The position numbers and the translations under genes were made by a program. Below the pieces are notes generated by a model. The model was not told the DNA's origin. It saw nothing but the letters and a program-made list of their open reading frames with translations, and ran no database searches. A stretch of 64,000 nucleotides of DNA from Ptiloglossa arizonensis (Eukaryota; Arthropoda; Insecta; Hymenoptera; Colletidae), in contig NW_027478908.1 in assembly GCF_051014685.1 (NCBI RefSeq), forward strand, positions 310,001-374,000, in the 5' to 3' direction. Within the stretch, counting starts at the first letter, position 1. Each line of letters opens with the position of its first letter. Shown in pieces: positions 12,831 to 25,500 of the stretch.

Positions 12831-15335
12831 CTATTTTTTCCCTAGGCTATTCTGGTTAAGCGTTTGGAGCAGCAGAAGAGCGTAAAATTTGTGGTCTTCT
12901 CAACCATTTCTTAGCTTCAAATTCCCATATCTGGCGAACGGATTGGCCAAACCCAAATTTTCCTGTTGCGTCTGAAAGTAGCAACTCGCCCGATTACAGC
13001 GGTATGTGTATTTGTTCCTTAGGCCATTCTGGTTAAGCGTTTGGAGCAGCAGAAGTGCGAAAAATTTGTTGTGTTCTCAAACATTTCTTAGCCTCAAACT
13101 GCCATATCTCGCGAACGGATTGACCAAACCCAAAAATTTCTGCTGCGCCTGAAAGTAGAAACTCCTACGATTACAACGGTACTTGTATTTTTTCCCTAGG
13201 CCATTCAGGTCACGCGTTTGGAGCAGCAGAAGTGCGAAAAATTTGTTGTCCTCTCAACCATTTCTTAGCTTCAAACTCCCATATCTCGCGAACGGATTGA
13301 CCAAACCCAAAAATTCCTGTTGCGTCTGACAGTAGAAACTCGCCCGATTACAACGGTATGTGTTTTTTATCCCTGGGCCATTCTGGTCACGCGTTTGGAG
13401 CAGCAGAAGTGCGCAAAACTTGTTACCTTCTCAACCATTTCTTAGCTCCAAACTCTCATATCTCGCGAACGGATTGACCAAACCCAAAAATTTCTGCTGC
13501 GCCTGAAAGTAGAAACTCCTACGATTACAACGGTACTTGTATTGTTTCCCTAGGCCATTCTGGTTAAGTGTTTGGAGCAGCGGAAGTACTAAAAATTTGT
13601 TGTCTTCTCAACCATTTCTTAGCTTCAGGCTCCCATATCTCGCGAACGGATTGACCAAACACAAAAACTCCTGTTGCGCCTGAAGTAGAAACTCGCCCGA
13701 TTACAACGGTATGTGTATTTTTTCCCTAGGCCATTCTGGTTAAGCGTTTGGAGCAGCAGAATTGCGAAAAATTTGTTGTGTTCTCAACCGTTTCTTAGCT
13801 TCAAACTCCCATATCTAACGAACGGATTGACCAAACCCAAAAATTCCTGTTGCGTCTGAAAGTAGAAACTCGCCCGATTACAATGGTATGTCCATATTTT
13901 CCTTAGGCCATTCCGGATAAGCGTTTGGAGCAGCAGAAGGGCGATAGATTTGTTCTCTTCTCAACCATTTCTTAGCTTCAAACGCCCATATCTGGCGAAC
14001 GGATTGACCAAACACGAATATTCCTGTTGCGTCTGAAAGTAGAAACTCGCCCGATTACAACGGTATGTCTATTTGTTCCTTAGGCCATTCTGGTTAAGTG
14101 TTTGAAGCAGCAGAAGTGCGAAAAATTTGTTGTCTTCTCAACCATTTCTTAGATTCAAACGCCCATATCTGGCGAACGGATTGACCAAACCCAAATATTC
14201 CTGTTGCGTCTGAAAGTAGAAACTAGTCCGATTACAACGGTATGTCTATTTGTTCCTTAGGCCATTCTGGTTAAGCGTTTGGAGCAGCAGAAGTGCGAAA
14301 ACTTTGTTGTCTTCTCAACCATTTCTTAGATTCAAACGCCCATATCTGGCGAACGGATTGACCAAACCCAAATATTGCTGTTGCGTCTGAAAGTAGAAAC
14401 TCGCCCGATTACAACGGTATGTGTATTTTTGCCCTAGGCCATTCTGGCTAAGCGTTTGGAGCAGCAGAAGTGCTGAAAATTTGTTGCCTTCTCAACCATT
14501 TCTTAGCTTCAAACTCCCATATCTCGCGAACGGATTGACCAAACCCAAAAATTCCTGTTGCGTCTGAAAGTAGAAACTCGCCCGATTACAATGGCATGTG
14601 TATTTTTTCCCTAGGCCATTCTGGTTAAGCGTTTGGAGCTACAGAGGTGCGAAAAATTTGTTGTCTTCTGAACCATTTCTTAGCTTCAAACGCCCATATC
14701 TGGCGAACGGATTGACCAAACCCAAATATTCCTGTTGCGTCTGAAAGTAGAAACTCGCCCGATTACAACGGTATGTGTATTTTTTCCCTAGGGCATTCTG
14801 GTTAAGCGTTTGGAGCAGCAGACGTGCGACAAATTTGTTGTGTTCTCAACCATCTCTCAGCTTCAAACTCCCATGTCTCGTGATCGGATTGACCAAACCC
14901 AAAAATTCCTGTTGCGCCTGAAAGCAGTAACTCTCCCTATTACAACGGTATGTGTATTTTTTCCCTAGGCCATTCTGGTTAAGCGTTTGGAGCAGCAGAA
15001 GTGCGTAAAATTTGTTGTCTTCTCAACCATTTCATAGCTTCAAACTCCCATATCTCGCGAACGGATTGACCAAACCCAAATATTCCTGTTGCGTCTGAAA
15101 GTAGAAACTCGCCCGATTACAACGGTATGTGTATTTTTTCCCTAGGCCATTCTGGTTAAGCGTTTGGAGCAGCAGATTGGCGTAAAATTTGTTGTGTTCT
15201 CAACCATTTCTTAGCTTCAAACTCCCATATCTCGCGAACGGATTGACCAAACACAAAAATTCCTGTTGCGCCAAAAAGTAGAAACTCGCCCGATTACAAC
15301 GGTATGTGTATTTTTTCCCTAGGCCATTCTGGTTA

Positions 15336-15380
15336 AGCGTTTGGAGCGGCGGAAGTAATAAAAATTTGTTGTCATCTCAA
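15336..15380 (+). repeat. marker monomer subtype with AATAAA (first copy)
   Basis: GGAGCGGCGGAAGTAATAAAA replaces the usual GGAGCAGCAGAAGTGCGAAAA, giving AATAAA at 15,357-15,362 (monomer 140-145) followed by TTTGTTGTCTTCT. The next monomer usually starts CAGACTCCC and has AAACACAAAAATTCC and the one-base-short GCGCCTGAAGTAG. The pair recurs near 17,126, 18,545, 19,955, 21,905, 23,495, 24,915, 26,510, 27,742, 30,926, 32,870, 34,106, 36,226, 39,945, 41,537, 42,950, 44,010, 44,898, 45,956, 47,902, 48,968, 52,505, 54,277, 56,398 and 58,518. In block 1 the counterpart is GAAGTACTAAAA. Confidence 0.75.
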
Positions 15381-17397
15381 CCGTTTCTTAGCTTCAGACT
15401 CCCATATCTCGCGAACGGATTGACCAAACACAAAAATTCCTGTTGCGCCTGAAGTAGAAACTCGCCCGATTACAACGGTATGTGTATTTTTTCCCTAGGC
15501 CATTCTGGTTAAGCGTTTGGAGCAGCAGAAGTGCGGAAAATTAGTTGTCTTCTCAACCATTTCTTAGCTTCAAACGCCCATATCTGGCGAACGGATTGAC
15601 CAAACCCAAAAATTCCTGTTGCGTCTGAAAGTAGAAACTCGCCCGATTACAATGGTATGTGTATTTTTTCCCTAGGCCATTCTGGTTAAGCGTTTGGAGC
15701 AGCAGAAGTGCGAAAAATTTGTTGTGTTCTCAACCATTTCTTAGCTTCAAACTCCCATATCTAGCGAACGGATTGACCAAACCCAAAAATTCCTGTTGCG
15801 TCTGAAAGTAGAAACTCGCCCGATTACAATGGTATGCGTATATTTTCCTTAGGCCATTCTGGTTATGCGTTTGGAGCAGCAGAAGTGCGAAACATTTGTT
15901 GTCTTCTCAACCATTTCTTAGATTCAAACGCCCATATCTGGCGAACGGATTGTCCAAACCCAAATATTCCTGTTGCGTCTGAAAGTAGAAACTCGCCCGA
16001 TTACAACGGTATGTCTATTTGTTCCTTAGGCCATTCTCGTTAAGCGTTTGGAGCAGCAGAAGTGCGAAAAAGTTGTTGTCTTCTCAACCATTTCTTAGAT
16101 TCAAACGCCCATATCTGGCGAACGGATTGACCAAACCCAAATATTCCTGTTGCGTCTGAAAGTAGGAACTCGCCCGATTACAACGGTATGTCTATTTGTT
16201 CCTTAGGCCATTCTCGTTAAGCGTTTGGAGCAGCAGAATTGCGTAAAATTTGTTGTCTTCTCAACCGTTTCTTAGCTTCAAACACGCATATCTCGCGAAC
16301 GGATTGGCCAGACCCAGAAACTCCTGTCGCGTCTGAAACTACAAACTCGCCCGATTACAACGGTATGTGTATTTTTGGTCTAGGCCACTCTGGTCACGCG
16401 TTTGGAGCAGCAGAATTGCGCAGAATTTGTTGTCTTCTCAACCATTTCTTAGCTTCCGACGCCCATATCTGGCGAACGGGTTTACCAAACCCATAAATTC
16501 CTGTTGCGGCTGACAGTAGAAATTCGCCCGATTACAACGGTATGTGTATTTCTTCCCTAGGTCATTCCGGTTAAGCGTTTGGAGCAGCAGAAGTGCGAAA
16601 AATTTGTTGTCTTCTCAACCATTTCTTAGATTCAAACGCCCATATCTGGCGAACGGATTGACCAAACCCAAAAATTCCTGTTGTGTCTGAAAGTAGAAAC
16701 TCGCCCGATTACAATGGTGTGTCTATTTTTTCCCTAGGCCATTCTGGTTAAGCGTTTGGAGCTACAGAGGTGCGAAAAATTTGTTGTCTTCTGAACCATT
16801 TCTTAGCTTCAAACACCCATATCTGGCGAACGGATTGACCAAACCCAAATATTCCTGTTGCGTCTGAAAGTAGAAACTCGCCCGATTACAACCGTATGTG
16901 CATTTTTTCCCTAGGCCATTCTGGTTAAGCGGTTAGCGCAGCAGAATTGCGGAAAATTTGTTGTCTTCTCAACCATTTCATAGCTCCAAACTCCCATATC
17001 TGGCGAACGGATTGACCAAACCCAAAAATTCCTGCTGGGTCTGAATGTAGAAACTAGCCCGATTACAGCGGTATGTGTATTGTTTCCCTAGGCCATTCTG
17101 GTTAAGTGTTTGGAGCGGCGGAAGTAATAAAAATTTGTTGTCTTCTCAACCATTTCTTAGCTTCAGACTCCCATATCTCGCGAACGGATTGACCAAACAC
17201 AAAAATTCCTGTTGCGCCTGAAGTAGAAACTCGCCCGATTACAACGGTATGTGTATTTTTTCCCTAGGCCATTCTGGTTAAGCGTTTGGAGCAGCAGAAG
17301 TGCGGAAAATTAGTTGTCTTCTCAACCATTTCTTAGCTTCAAACGCCCATATCTGGCGAACGGATTGTCCAAACCCAAATATTCCTGTTCCGTCTGA

Positions 17398-17406
17398 AAG
17401 TAGTAG
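17398..17406 (+). repeat. 3-bp insertion monomer (AAGTAGTAGAA)
   Basis: An extra TAG lengthens this monomer to 180 bp and keeps the reading frame. The same insertion occurs at 23,768-23,776 in the duplicated copy, but not in the related copy near 22,173, which dates the insertion between the two duplication events. Confidence 0.8.
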
Positions 17407-19710
17407 AAACTCGCCCGATTACAACGGTATGTCTATTTGTTCCTTAGGCCATTCTGGTTATGCGTTTGGAGCAGCAGAAGTGCGAAACATTTGTTGTCTT
17501 CTCAACCATTTCTTAGATTCAAACGCCCATATCTGGCTAACGGATTGTCCAAACCCAAATATTCCTGTTGCGTCTGAAAGTAGAAACTCGCCCGATTACA
17601 ACGGTATGTCTATTTGTTCCCTAGGCCATTCTCGTTAACCGTTTGGAGCAGCAGAAGTGCCAAAAATTTGTTGTCTTCTCAACCATTTCTTAGATTCACA
17701 CTCCCATATCTCGCGAACAGATTGACCAAACACAAAAATTCCTGTTGCGCCTGAAAGTAGAATCTCGCCCGATTACAACGGTATGTGTATTTCTTCCCTA
17801 GGCCATTCTGGTTAAGGGTTTGGGGCAGCGGAAGTGCGAAAAATTTGTTGTCTTCTCAACCATTTCTTAGCTTCAAACGCCCATATCGAGCGAACGGATT
17901 GACCAAACCCAAATATTCCTGTTGCGTCTGAAAGTAGAAACCCGCCCGATTACAACGGTATGTGTATTTTTTCCATAGGCCATCCTGGTTAAGCGTTTGG
18001 AGCAGCAGAATTGCGTAAAATTTGTTGTCTTCTCAACCGTTTCTTAGCTTCAAACACGCATATCTCGCGAACGGATTGGCCAGACCCAGAAACTCCTGTC
18101 GCGTCTGAAACTACAAACTCGCCCGATTACAACGGTATGTGTATTTTTGGTCTAGGCCACTCTGGTCACGCGTTTGGAGCAGCAGAATTGCGCAGAATTT
18201 GTTGTCTTCTCAACCATTTCTTAGCTTCCGACGCCCATATCTGGCGAACGGGTTTACCAAACCCATAAATTCCTGTTGCGGCTGACAGTAGAAATTCGCC
18301 CGATTACAACGGTATGTGTATTTCTTCCCTAGGTCATTCCGGTTAAGCGTTTGGAGCAGCAGAAGTGCGAAAAATTTGTTGTCTTCTCAACCATTTCTTA
18401 GATTCACACTCCCATATCTCGCGAACGGATTGACCAAACACAAAAATTCCTATTGCGCCTGAAAGTAGAATCTAGCCCGATTACAGCGGTATGTGTATTG
18501 TTTCCCTAGGCCATTCTGGTTAAGTGTTTGGAGCGGCGGAAGTAATAAAAATTTGTTGTCTTCTCAACCATTTCTTAGCTTCAGACTACCATATCTCGCG
18601 AACGGATTGACCAAACACAAAAATTCCTGTTGCGCCTGAAGTAGAAACTCGCCCGATTACAACGGTATGTGTATTTTTTCCCTAGGCCATTCTGGTTAAG
18701 CGTTTGGAGCAGCAGAAGTGCGGAAAATTAGTTGTCTTCTCAACCATTTCTTAGCTTCAAACGCCCATATCTGGCGAACGGATTGACCAAACCCAAATAT
18801 TCCTGTTGCGTCTGAAAGTAGAAACTCGCCCGATTACGACGGTATGTGTATTTTCTTCCTAGGCCATTCTGGTCACGCGTTTGGAGCAGCAGAAGTGCGG
18901 AAAATTAGTTGTCTTCTCAACCATTTCTTAGCTTCAAACTCCCATATCTCGCGAACAGATTGACCAAACCCAAAAATTCCTGTTGCGCCTCAAAGTAGAA
19001 ACTAGCCCGATTACAGCGGTATGTGTATTTTTTCCCTAGGCCAATCTGGTTAAGCGATTGGAGCAGCACAAGTGCGAAAAATTTGTTGTCTTCTCAACCA
19101 TTACTTAGCTTCAAACTCCCATATCTCGCGAACGGATTGACCAAACCAAAAAATTCCTGTTGCGCCTGAAAGTAGAAACTAGCCCGATTACAACGGTATG
19201 TGTATTTTTTCCCTAGGCCATTCTGGTTAAGCGATTGGAGCAGCAGAAGTGCGAAAAATTTGTTTTCTTCTCAACCATTACTTAGCTTCAAACTCCCATA
19301 TCTCGCGAACGGATTGACCAAACCCAAAAATTCCTGCTGTGTCTGAAAGTAGAAAATCGTACGATTACAACGGTATGTGTATTTTTTCCCTAGGCCATTC
19401 CGGTTAAGCGTTTGGAGCAGCAGAAGTGCGAAAAATTTGTTGTCTTCTCAACCATTTCTTAGATTCACACTCCCACATCTCGCGAACGGATTGACCAAAC
19501 ACAAAAATTCCTGTTGCGCCTGAAGTAGAAACTCGCCCGATTACAACGGTATGTGTATTTTTTCCCTAGGCCATTCTGGTTAAGCGTTTGGAGCAGCGAA
19601 GTGCGGAAAATTAGTTGTCTTCTCAACCATTTCTTATCTTTAAACGCCCATATCTGGCGAACGGATTGACCAAACCCAAATATTCCTGTTGCGTCTGAAA
19701 GTAGAAACTC

Positions 19711-19727
19711 GCCCGATTACGACGATA
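19711..19727 (-). other. CENP-B-box-like 17-mer, improved variant (8 of 9 core bases)
   Basis: The plus strand reads GCCCGATTACGACGATA; the minus strand has ATCG, then A, then CGGG at the required spacing, so only one core base (the first T) is missing. It sits in the same monomer position as the common 7-of-9 form. Confidence 0.35.
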
Positions 19728-22586
19728 TGTGTATTTTCTCCCTAGGCCATTCTGGTCACGCGTTTGGAGCAGCAGAAGTGCGCAAAATTTGTTGCCTTCT
19801 CAACCATTTCTTAGCTTCAAGCTCCCATATCTGGCGAACGGATTGACCAAACCCAAAAATTCCTGTTGCGCCTGAAAGTAGAATCTAGCCCGATTACAGC
19901 GGTATGTGTATTGTTTCCCTAGGCCATTCTGGTTAAGTGTTTGGAGCGGCGGAAGTAATAAAAATTTGTTGTCTTCTCAACCATTTCTTAGCTTCAGACT
20001 CCCATATCTCGCGAACGGATTGACCAAACCCATAAATTCCTGTTGCGGCTGACAGTAGAAATTCGCCCGATTACAACGGTATGTGTATTTTTTCCCTAGG
20101 CCATTCTGGTTAAGCGTTTGGAGCAGCAGAAGTGCGGAAAATTAGTTGTCTTCTCAACCATTTCTTAGCTTCAAACGCCCATATCTGGCGAACGGATTGT
20201 CCAAACCCAAATATTCCTGTTGCGTCTGAAAGTAGAAACTCGCCCGATTACAACGGTATGTCTATTTGTTCCTTAGGCCATTCTGGTTATGCGTTTGGAG
20301 CACCAGAAGTGCGAAACATTTGTTGTCTTCTCAACCATTTCTTAGATTCAAACGCCCATATCTGGCTAACGGATTGTCCAAACCCAAATATTCCTGTTGC
20401 GTCTGAAAGTAGAAACTCGCCCGATTACAACGGTATGTCTATTTGTTCCTTAGGCCATTCTCGTTAAGCGTTTGGAGCAGCAGAAGTGCCAAAAATTTGT
20501 TGTCTTCTCAACCATTTCTTAGCTTCAAACGCTCATATCGAGCGAACGGATTGGCCAGACCCAGAAACTCCTGTCGCGTCTGAAACTACAAACTCGCCCG
20601 ATTACAACGGTATGTGTATTTTTGCTCTAGGCCAATCTGGTCACGCGTTTGGAGCAGCAGAATTGCGCAAAATTTGTTGTCTTCTCAACCATTTCTTAGC
20701 TTCCGACGCCCATATCTGGCGAACGGATTTACCAAACCCATAAATTCCTGTTGCGGCTGACAGTAGAAATTCGCCCGATTACAACGGTATGTGTATTTCT
20801 TCCCTAGGCCATTCCGGTTAAGCGTTTGGAGCAGCAGAAGTGCGAAAAATTTGTTGTCTTCTCAACCATTTCTTAGCTTCAAACTCCCATATCTAGCGAA
20901 CGGATTGACCAAACCCAAAAATTCCTGTTGCGTCTGAAAGTAGAAACTCGCCCGATTACAATGGTATGCGTATATTTTCCTTAGGCCATTCTGGTTATGC
21001 GTTTGGAGCAGCAGAAGTGCGAAACATTTGTTGTCTTCTCAACCATTTCTTAGATTCAAACGCCCATATCTGGCGAACGGATTGTCCAAACCCAAATATT
21101 CCTGTTGCGTCTGAAAGTAGAAACTCGCCCGATTACAACGGTATGTCTATTTGTTCCTTAGGCCATTCTCGTTAAGCGTTTGGAGCAGCAGAAGTGCGAA
21201 AAAGTTGTTGTCTTCTCAACCATTTCTTAGATTCAAACGCCCATATCTGGCGAACGGATTGACCAAACCCAAATATTCCTGTTGCGTCTGAAAGTAGGAA
21301 CTCGCCCGATTACAACGGTATGTCTATTTGTTCCTTAGGCCATTCTCGTTAAGCGTTTGGAGCAGCAGAAGTGCGAAAAAGTTGTTGTCTTCTCAACCAT
21401 TTCTTAGATTCAAACGCCCATATCTGGCGAACGGATTGACCAAACCCAAAAATTCCTGTTGTGTCTGAAAGTAGAAACTCGCCCGATTACAATGGTGTGT
21501 CTATTTTTTCCCTAGGCCATTCTGGTTAAGCGTTTGGAGCTACAGAGGTGCGAAAAATTTGTTGTCTTCTGAACCATTTCTTAGCTTCAAACACCCATAT
21601 CTGGCGAACGGATTGACCAAACCCAAATATTCCTGTTGCGTCTGAAAGTAGAAACTCGCCCGATTACAACCGTATGTGCATTTTTTCCCTAGGCCATTCT
21701 GGTTAAGCGGTTAGCGCAGCAGAATTGCGGAAAATTTGTTGTCTTCTCAACCATTTCATAGCTCCAAACTCCCATATCTGGCGAACGGATTGACCAAACC
21801 CAAAAATTCCTGCTGGGTCTGAATGTAGAAACTAGCCCGATTACAGCGGTATGTGTATTGTTTCCCTAGGCCATTCTGGTTAAGTGTTTGGAGCGGCGGA
21901 AGTAATAAAAATTTGTTGTCTTCTCAACCATTTCTTAGCTTCAGACTCCCATATCTCGCGAACGGATAGACCAAACACAAAAATTCCTGTTGCGCCTGAA
22001 GTAGAAACTCGCCCGATTACAACGGTATGTGTATTTTTTCCCTAGGCCATTCTGGTTAAGCGTTTGGAGCAGCAGAAGTGCGGAAAATTAGTTGTCTTCT
22101 CAACCATTTCTTAGCTTCAAACGCCCATATCTGGCGAACGGATTGTCCAAACCCAAATATTCCTGTTCCGTCTGAAAGTAGAAACTCGCCCGATTACAAC
22201 GGTATGTCTATTTGTTCCTTAGGCCATTCTGGTTATGCGTTTGGAGCAGCAGAAGTGCGAAACATTTGTTGTCTTCTCAACCATTTCTTAGATTCAAACG
22301 CCCATATCTGGCTAACGGATTGTCCAAACCCAAATATTCCTGTTGCGTCTGAAAGTAGAAACTCGCCCGATTACAACGGTATGTCTATTTGTTCCCTAGG
22401 CCATTCTCGTTAACCGTTTGGAGCAGCAGAAGTGCCAAAAATTTGTTGTCTTCTCAACCATTTCTTAGCTTCAAACGCCCATATCGAGCGAACGGATTGA
22501 CCAAACCCAAATATTCCTGTTGCGTCTGAAAGTAGAAACCCGCCCGATTACAACGGTATGTGTATTTTTTCCATAGGCCATCCTGG

Positions 22587-25500
22587 TTAAGCGTTTGGAG
22601 CAGCAGAATTGCGTAAAATTTGTTGTCTTCTCAACCGTTTCTTAGCTTCAAACACGCATATCTCGCGAACGGATTGGCCAGACCCAGAAACTCCTGTCGC
22701 GTCTGAAACTACAAACTCGCCCGATTACAACGGTATGTGTATTTTTGGTCTAGGCCACTCTGGTCACGCGTTTGGAGCAGCAGAATTGCGCAGAATTTGT
22801 TGTCTTCTCAACCATTTCTTAGCTTCCGACGCCCATATCTGGCGAACGGGTTTACCAAACCCATAAATTCCTGTTGCGGCTGACAGTAGAAATTCGCCCG
22901 ATTACAACGGTATGTGTATTTCTTCCCTAGGTCATTCCGGTTAAGCGTTTGGAGCAGCAGAAGTGCGAAAAATTTGTTGTCTTCTCAACCATTTCTTAGA
23001 TTCAAACGCCCATATCTGGCGAACGGATTGACCAAACCCAAAAATTCCTGTTGTGTCTGAAAGTAGAAACTCGCCCGATTACAATGGTGTGTCTATTTTT
23101 TCCCTAGGCCATTCTGGTTAAGCGTTTGGAGCTACAGAGGTGCGAAAAATTTGTTGTCTTCTGAACCATTTCTTAGCTTCAAACACCCATATCTGGCGAA
23201 CGGATTGACCAAACCCAAATATTCCTGTTGCGTCTGAAAGTAGAAACTCGCCCGATTACAACCGTATGTGCATTTTTTCCCTAGGCCATTCTGGTTAAGC
23301 GGTTAGCGCAGCAGAATTGCGGAAAATTTGTTGTCTTCTCAACCATTTCATAGCTCCAAACTCCCATATCTGGCGAACGGATTGACCAAACCCAAAAATT
23401 CCTGCTGGGTCTGAATGTAGAAACTAGCCCGATTACAGCGGTATGTGTATTGTTTCCCTAGGCCATTCTGGTTAAGTGTTTGGAGCGGCGGAAGTAATAA
23501 AAATTTGTTGTCTTCTCAACCGTTTCTTAGCTTCAGACTCCCATATCTCGCGAACGGATTGACCAAACACAAAAATTCCTGTTGCGCCTGAAGTAGAAAC
23601 TCGCCCGATTACAACGGTATGTGTATTTTTTCCCTAGGCCATTCTGGTTAAGCGTTTGGAGCAGCAGAAGTGCGGAAAATTAGTTGTCTTCTCAACCATT
23701 TCTTAGCTTCAAACGCCCATATCTGGCGAACGGATTGTCCAAACCCAAATATTCCTGTTCCGTCTGAAAGTAGTAGAAACTCGCCCGATTACAACGGTAT
23801 GTCTATTTGTTCCTTAGGCCATTCTGGTTATGCGTTTGGAGCAGCAGAAGTGCGAAACATTTGTTGTCTTCTCAACCATTTCTTAGATTCAAACGCCCAT
23901 ATCTGGCTAACGGATTGTCCAAACCCAAATATTCCTGTTGCGTCTGAAAGTAGAAACTCGCCCGATTACAACGGTATGTCTATTTGTTCCCTAGGCCATT
24001 CTCGTTAACCGTTTGGAGCAGCAGAAGTGCCAAAAATTTGTTGTCTTCTCAACCATTTCTTAGATTCACACTCCCATATCTCGCGAACGGATTGACCAAA
24101 CACAAAAATTCCTGTTGCGCCTGAAAGTAGAATCTCGCCCGATTACAACTGTATGTGTATTTCTTCCCTAGGCCATTCTGGTTAAGGGTTTGGGGCAGCG
24201 GAAGTGCGAAAAATTTGTTGTCTTCTCAACCATTTCTTAGCTTCAAACGCCCATATCGAGCGAACGGATTGACCAAACCCAAATATTCCTGTTGCGTCTG
24301 AAAGTAGAAACCCGCCCGATTACAACGGTATGTGTATTTTTTCCATAGGCCATCCTGGTTAAGCGTTTGGAGCAGCAGAATTGCGTAAAATTTGTTGTCT
24401 TCTCAACCGTTTCTTAGCTTCAAACACGCATATCTCGCGAACGGATTGGCCAGACCCAGAAACTCCTGTCGCGTCTGAAACTACAAACTCGCCCGATTAC
24501 AACGGTATGTGTATTTTTGGTCTAGGCCACTCTGGTCACGCGTTTGGAGCAGCAGAATTGCGCAGAATTTGTTGTCTTCTCAACCATTTCTTAGCTTCCG
24601 ACGCCCATATCTGGCGAACGGGTTTACCAAACCCATAAATTCCTGTTGCGGCTGACAGTAGGAATTCGCCCGATTACAACGGTATGTGTATTTCTTCCCT
24701 AGGTCATTCCGGTTAAGCGTTTGGAGCAGCAGAAGTGCGAAAAATTTGTTGTCTTCTCAACCATTTCTTAGATTCACACTCCCATATCTCGCGAACGGAT
24801 TGACCAAACACAAAAATTCCTATTGCGCCTGAAAGTAGAATCTAGCCCGATTACAGCGGTATGTGTATTGTTTCCCTAGGCCATTCTGGTTAAGTGTTTG
24901 GAGCGGCGGAAGTAATAAAAATTTGTTGTCTTCTCAACCATTTCTTAGCTTCAGACTACCATATCTCGCGAACGGATTGACCAAACACAAAAATTCCTGT
25001 TGCGCCTGAAGTAGAAACTCGCCCGATTACAACGGTATGTGTATTTTTTCCCTAGGCCATTCTGGTTAAGCGTTTGGAGCAGCAGAAGTGCGGAAAATTA
25101 GTTGTCTTCTCAACCATTTCTTAGCTTCAAACGCCCATATCTGGCGAACGGATTGACCAAACCCAAATATTCCTGTTGCGTCTGAAAGTAGAAACTCGCC
25201 CGATTACGACGGTATGTGTATTTTCTTCCTAGGCCATTCTGGTCACGCGTTTGGAGCAGCAGAAGTGCGGAAAATTAGTTGTCTTCTCAACCATTTCTTA
25301 GCTTCAAACTCCCATATCTCGCGAACAGATTGACCATACCCAAAAATTCCTGTTGCGTCTGACAGTAGAAACTCGCCCGATTACAACGGTATGTGTATTT
25401 TTTCCCTAGGCCATTCTGGTCACGCGTTTGGAGCAGCAGAAGTGCGCAAAATTTGTTGCCTTCTCAACCATTTCTTAGCTTCAAGCTCCCATATCTGGCG

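Larger units (their letters stand above)
1..15330 (+). repeat. array block 1: multimers of 4, 6 and 12 monomers
   Basis: The block is recognised by variants that fade out further on: AGCTACAGAGGTGCG in place of AGCAGCAGAAGTGCG, CTCCTACGATT in place of CTCGCCCGATT, GAAGTACTAAAA, and TATTTGTTCCTTAGG. It contains three near-identical 6-mers, a triplicated 4-mer and a tandem 12-mer, listed separately. Between them lie mosaic stretches such as 2,300-2,580, which matches 5,306-5,586, and 1,064-1,500, which matches 7,610-8,046. Some conserved segments therefore move as units of about 1 to 2 kb. There are no genes. Confidence 0.75.
16217..20688 (+). repeat. large duplicated segment, copy A (~4.5 kb, ~25 monomers)
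   Basis: This stretch matches 22,587-27,235 at an offset of 6,370 bp up to about 18,966, then 6,547 bp, exactly one 177-bp monomer more. Rare markers are shared, including the 3-bp insertion TAGTAGAAAC at 17,401, GAGCAGCACAAG near 19,060, GAGCAGCGAAGTGCGG near 19,594 and GGAGCACCAGAAG near 20,297. Only scattered substitutions are seen, such as GCGAACAGATT at 17,713 against GCGAACGGATT in copy B. Confidence 0.85.
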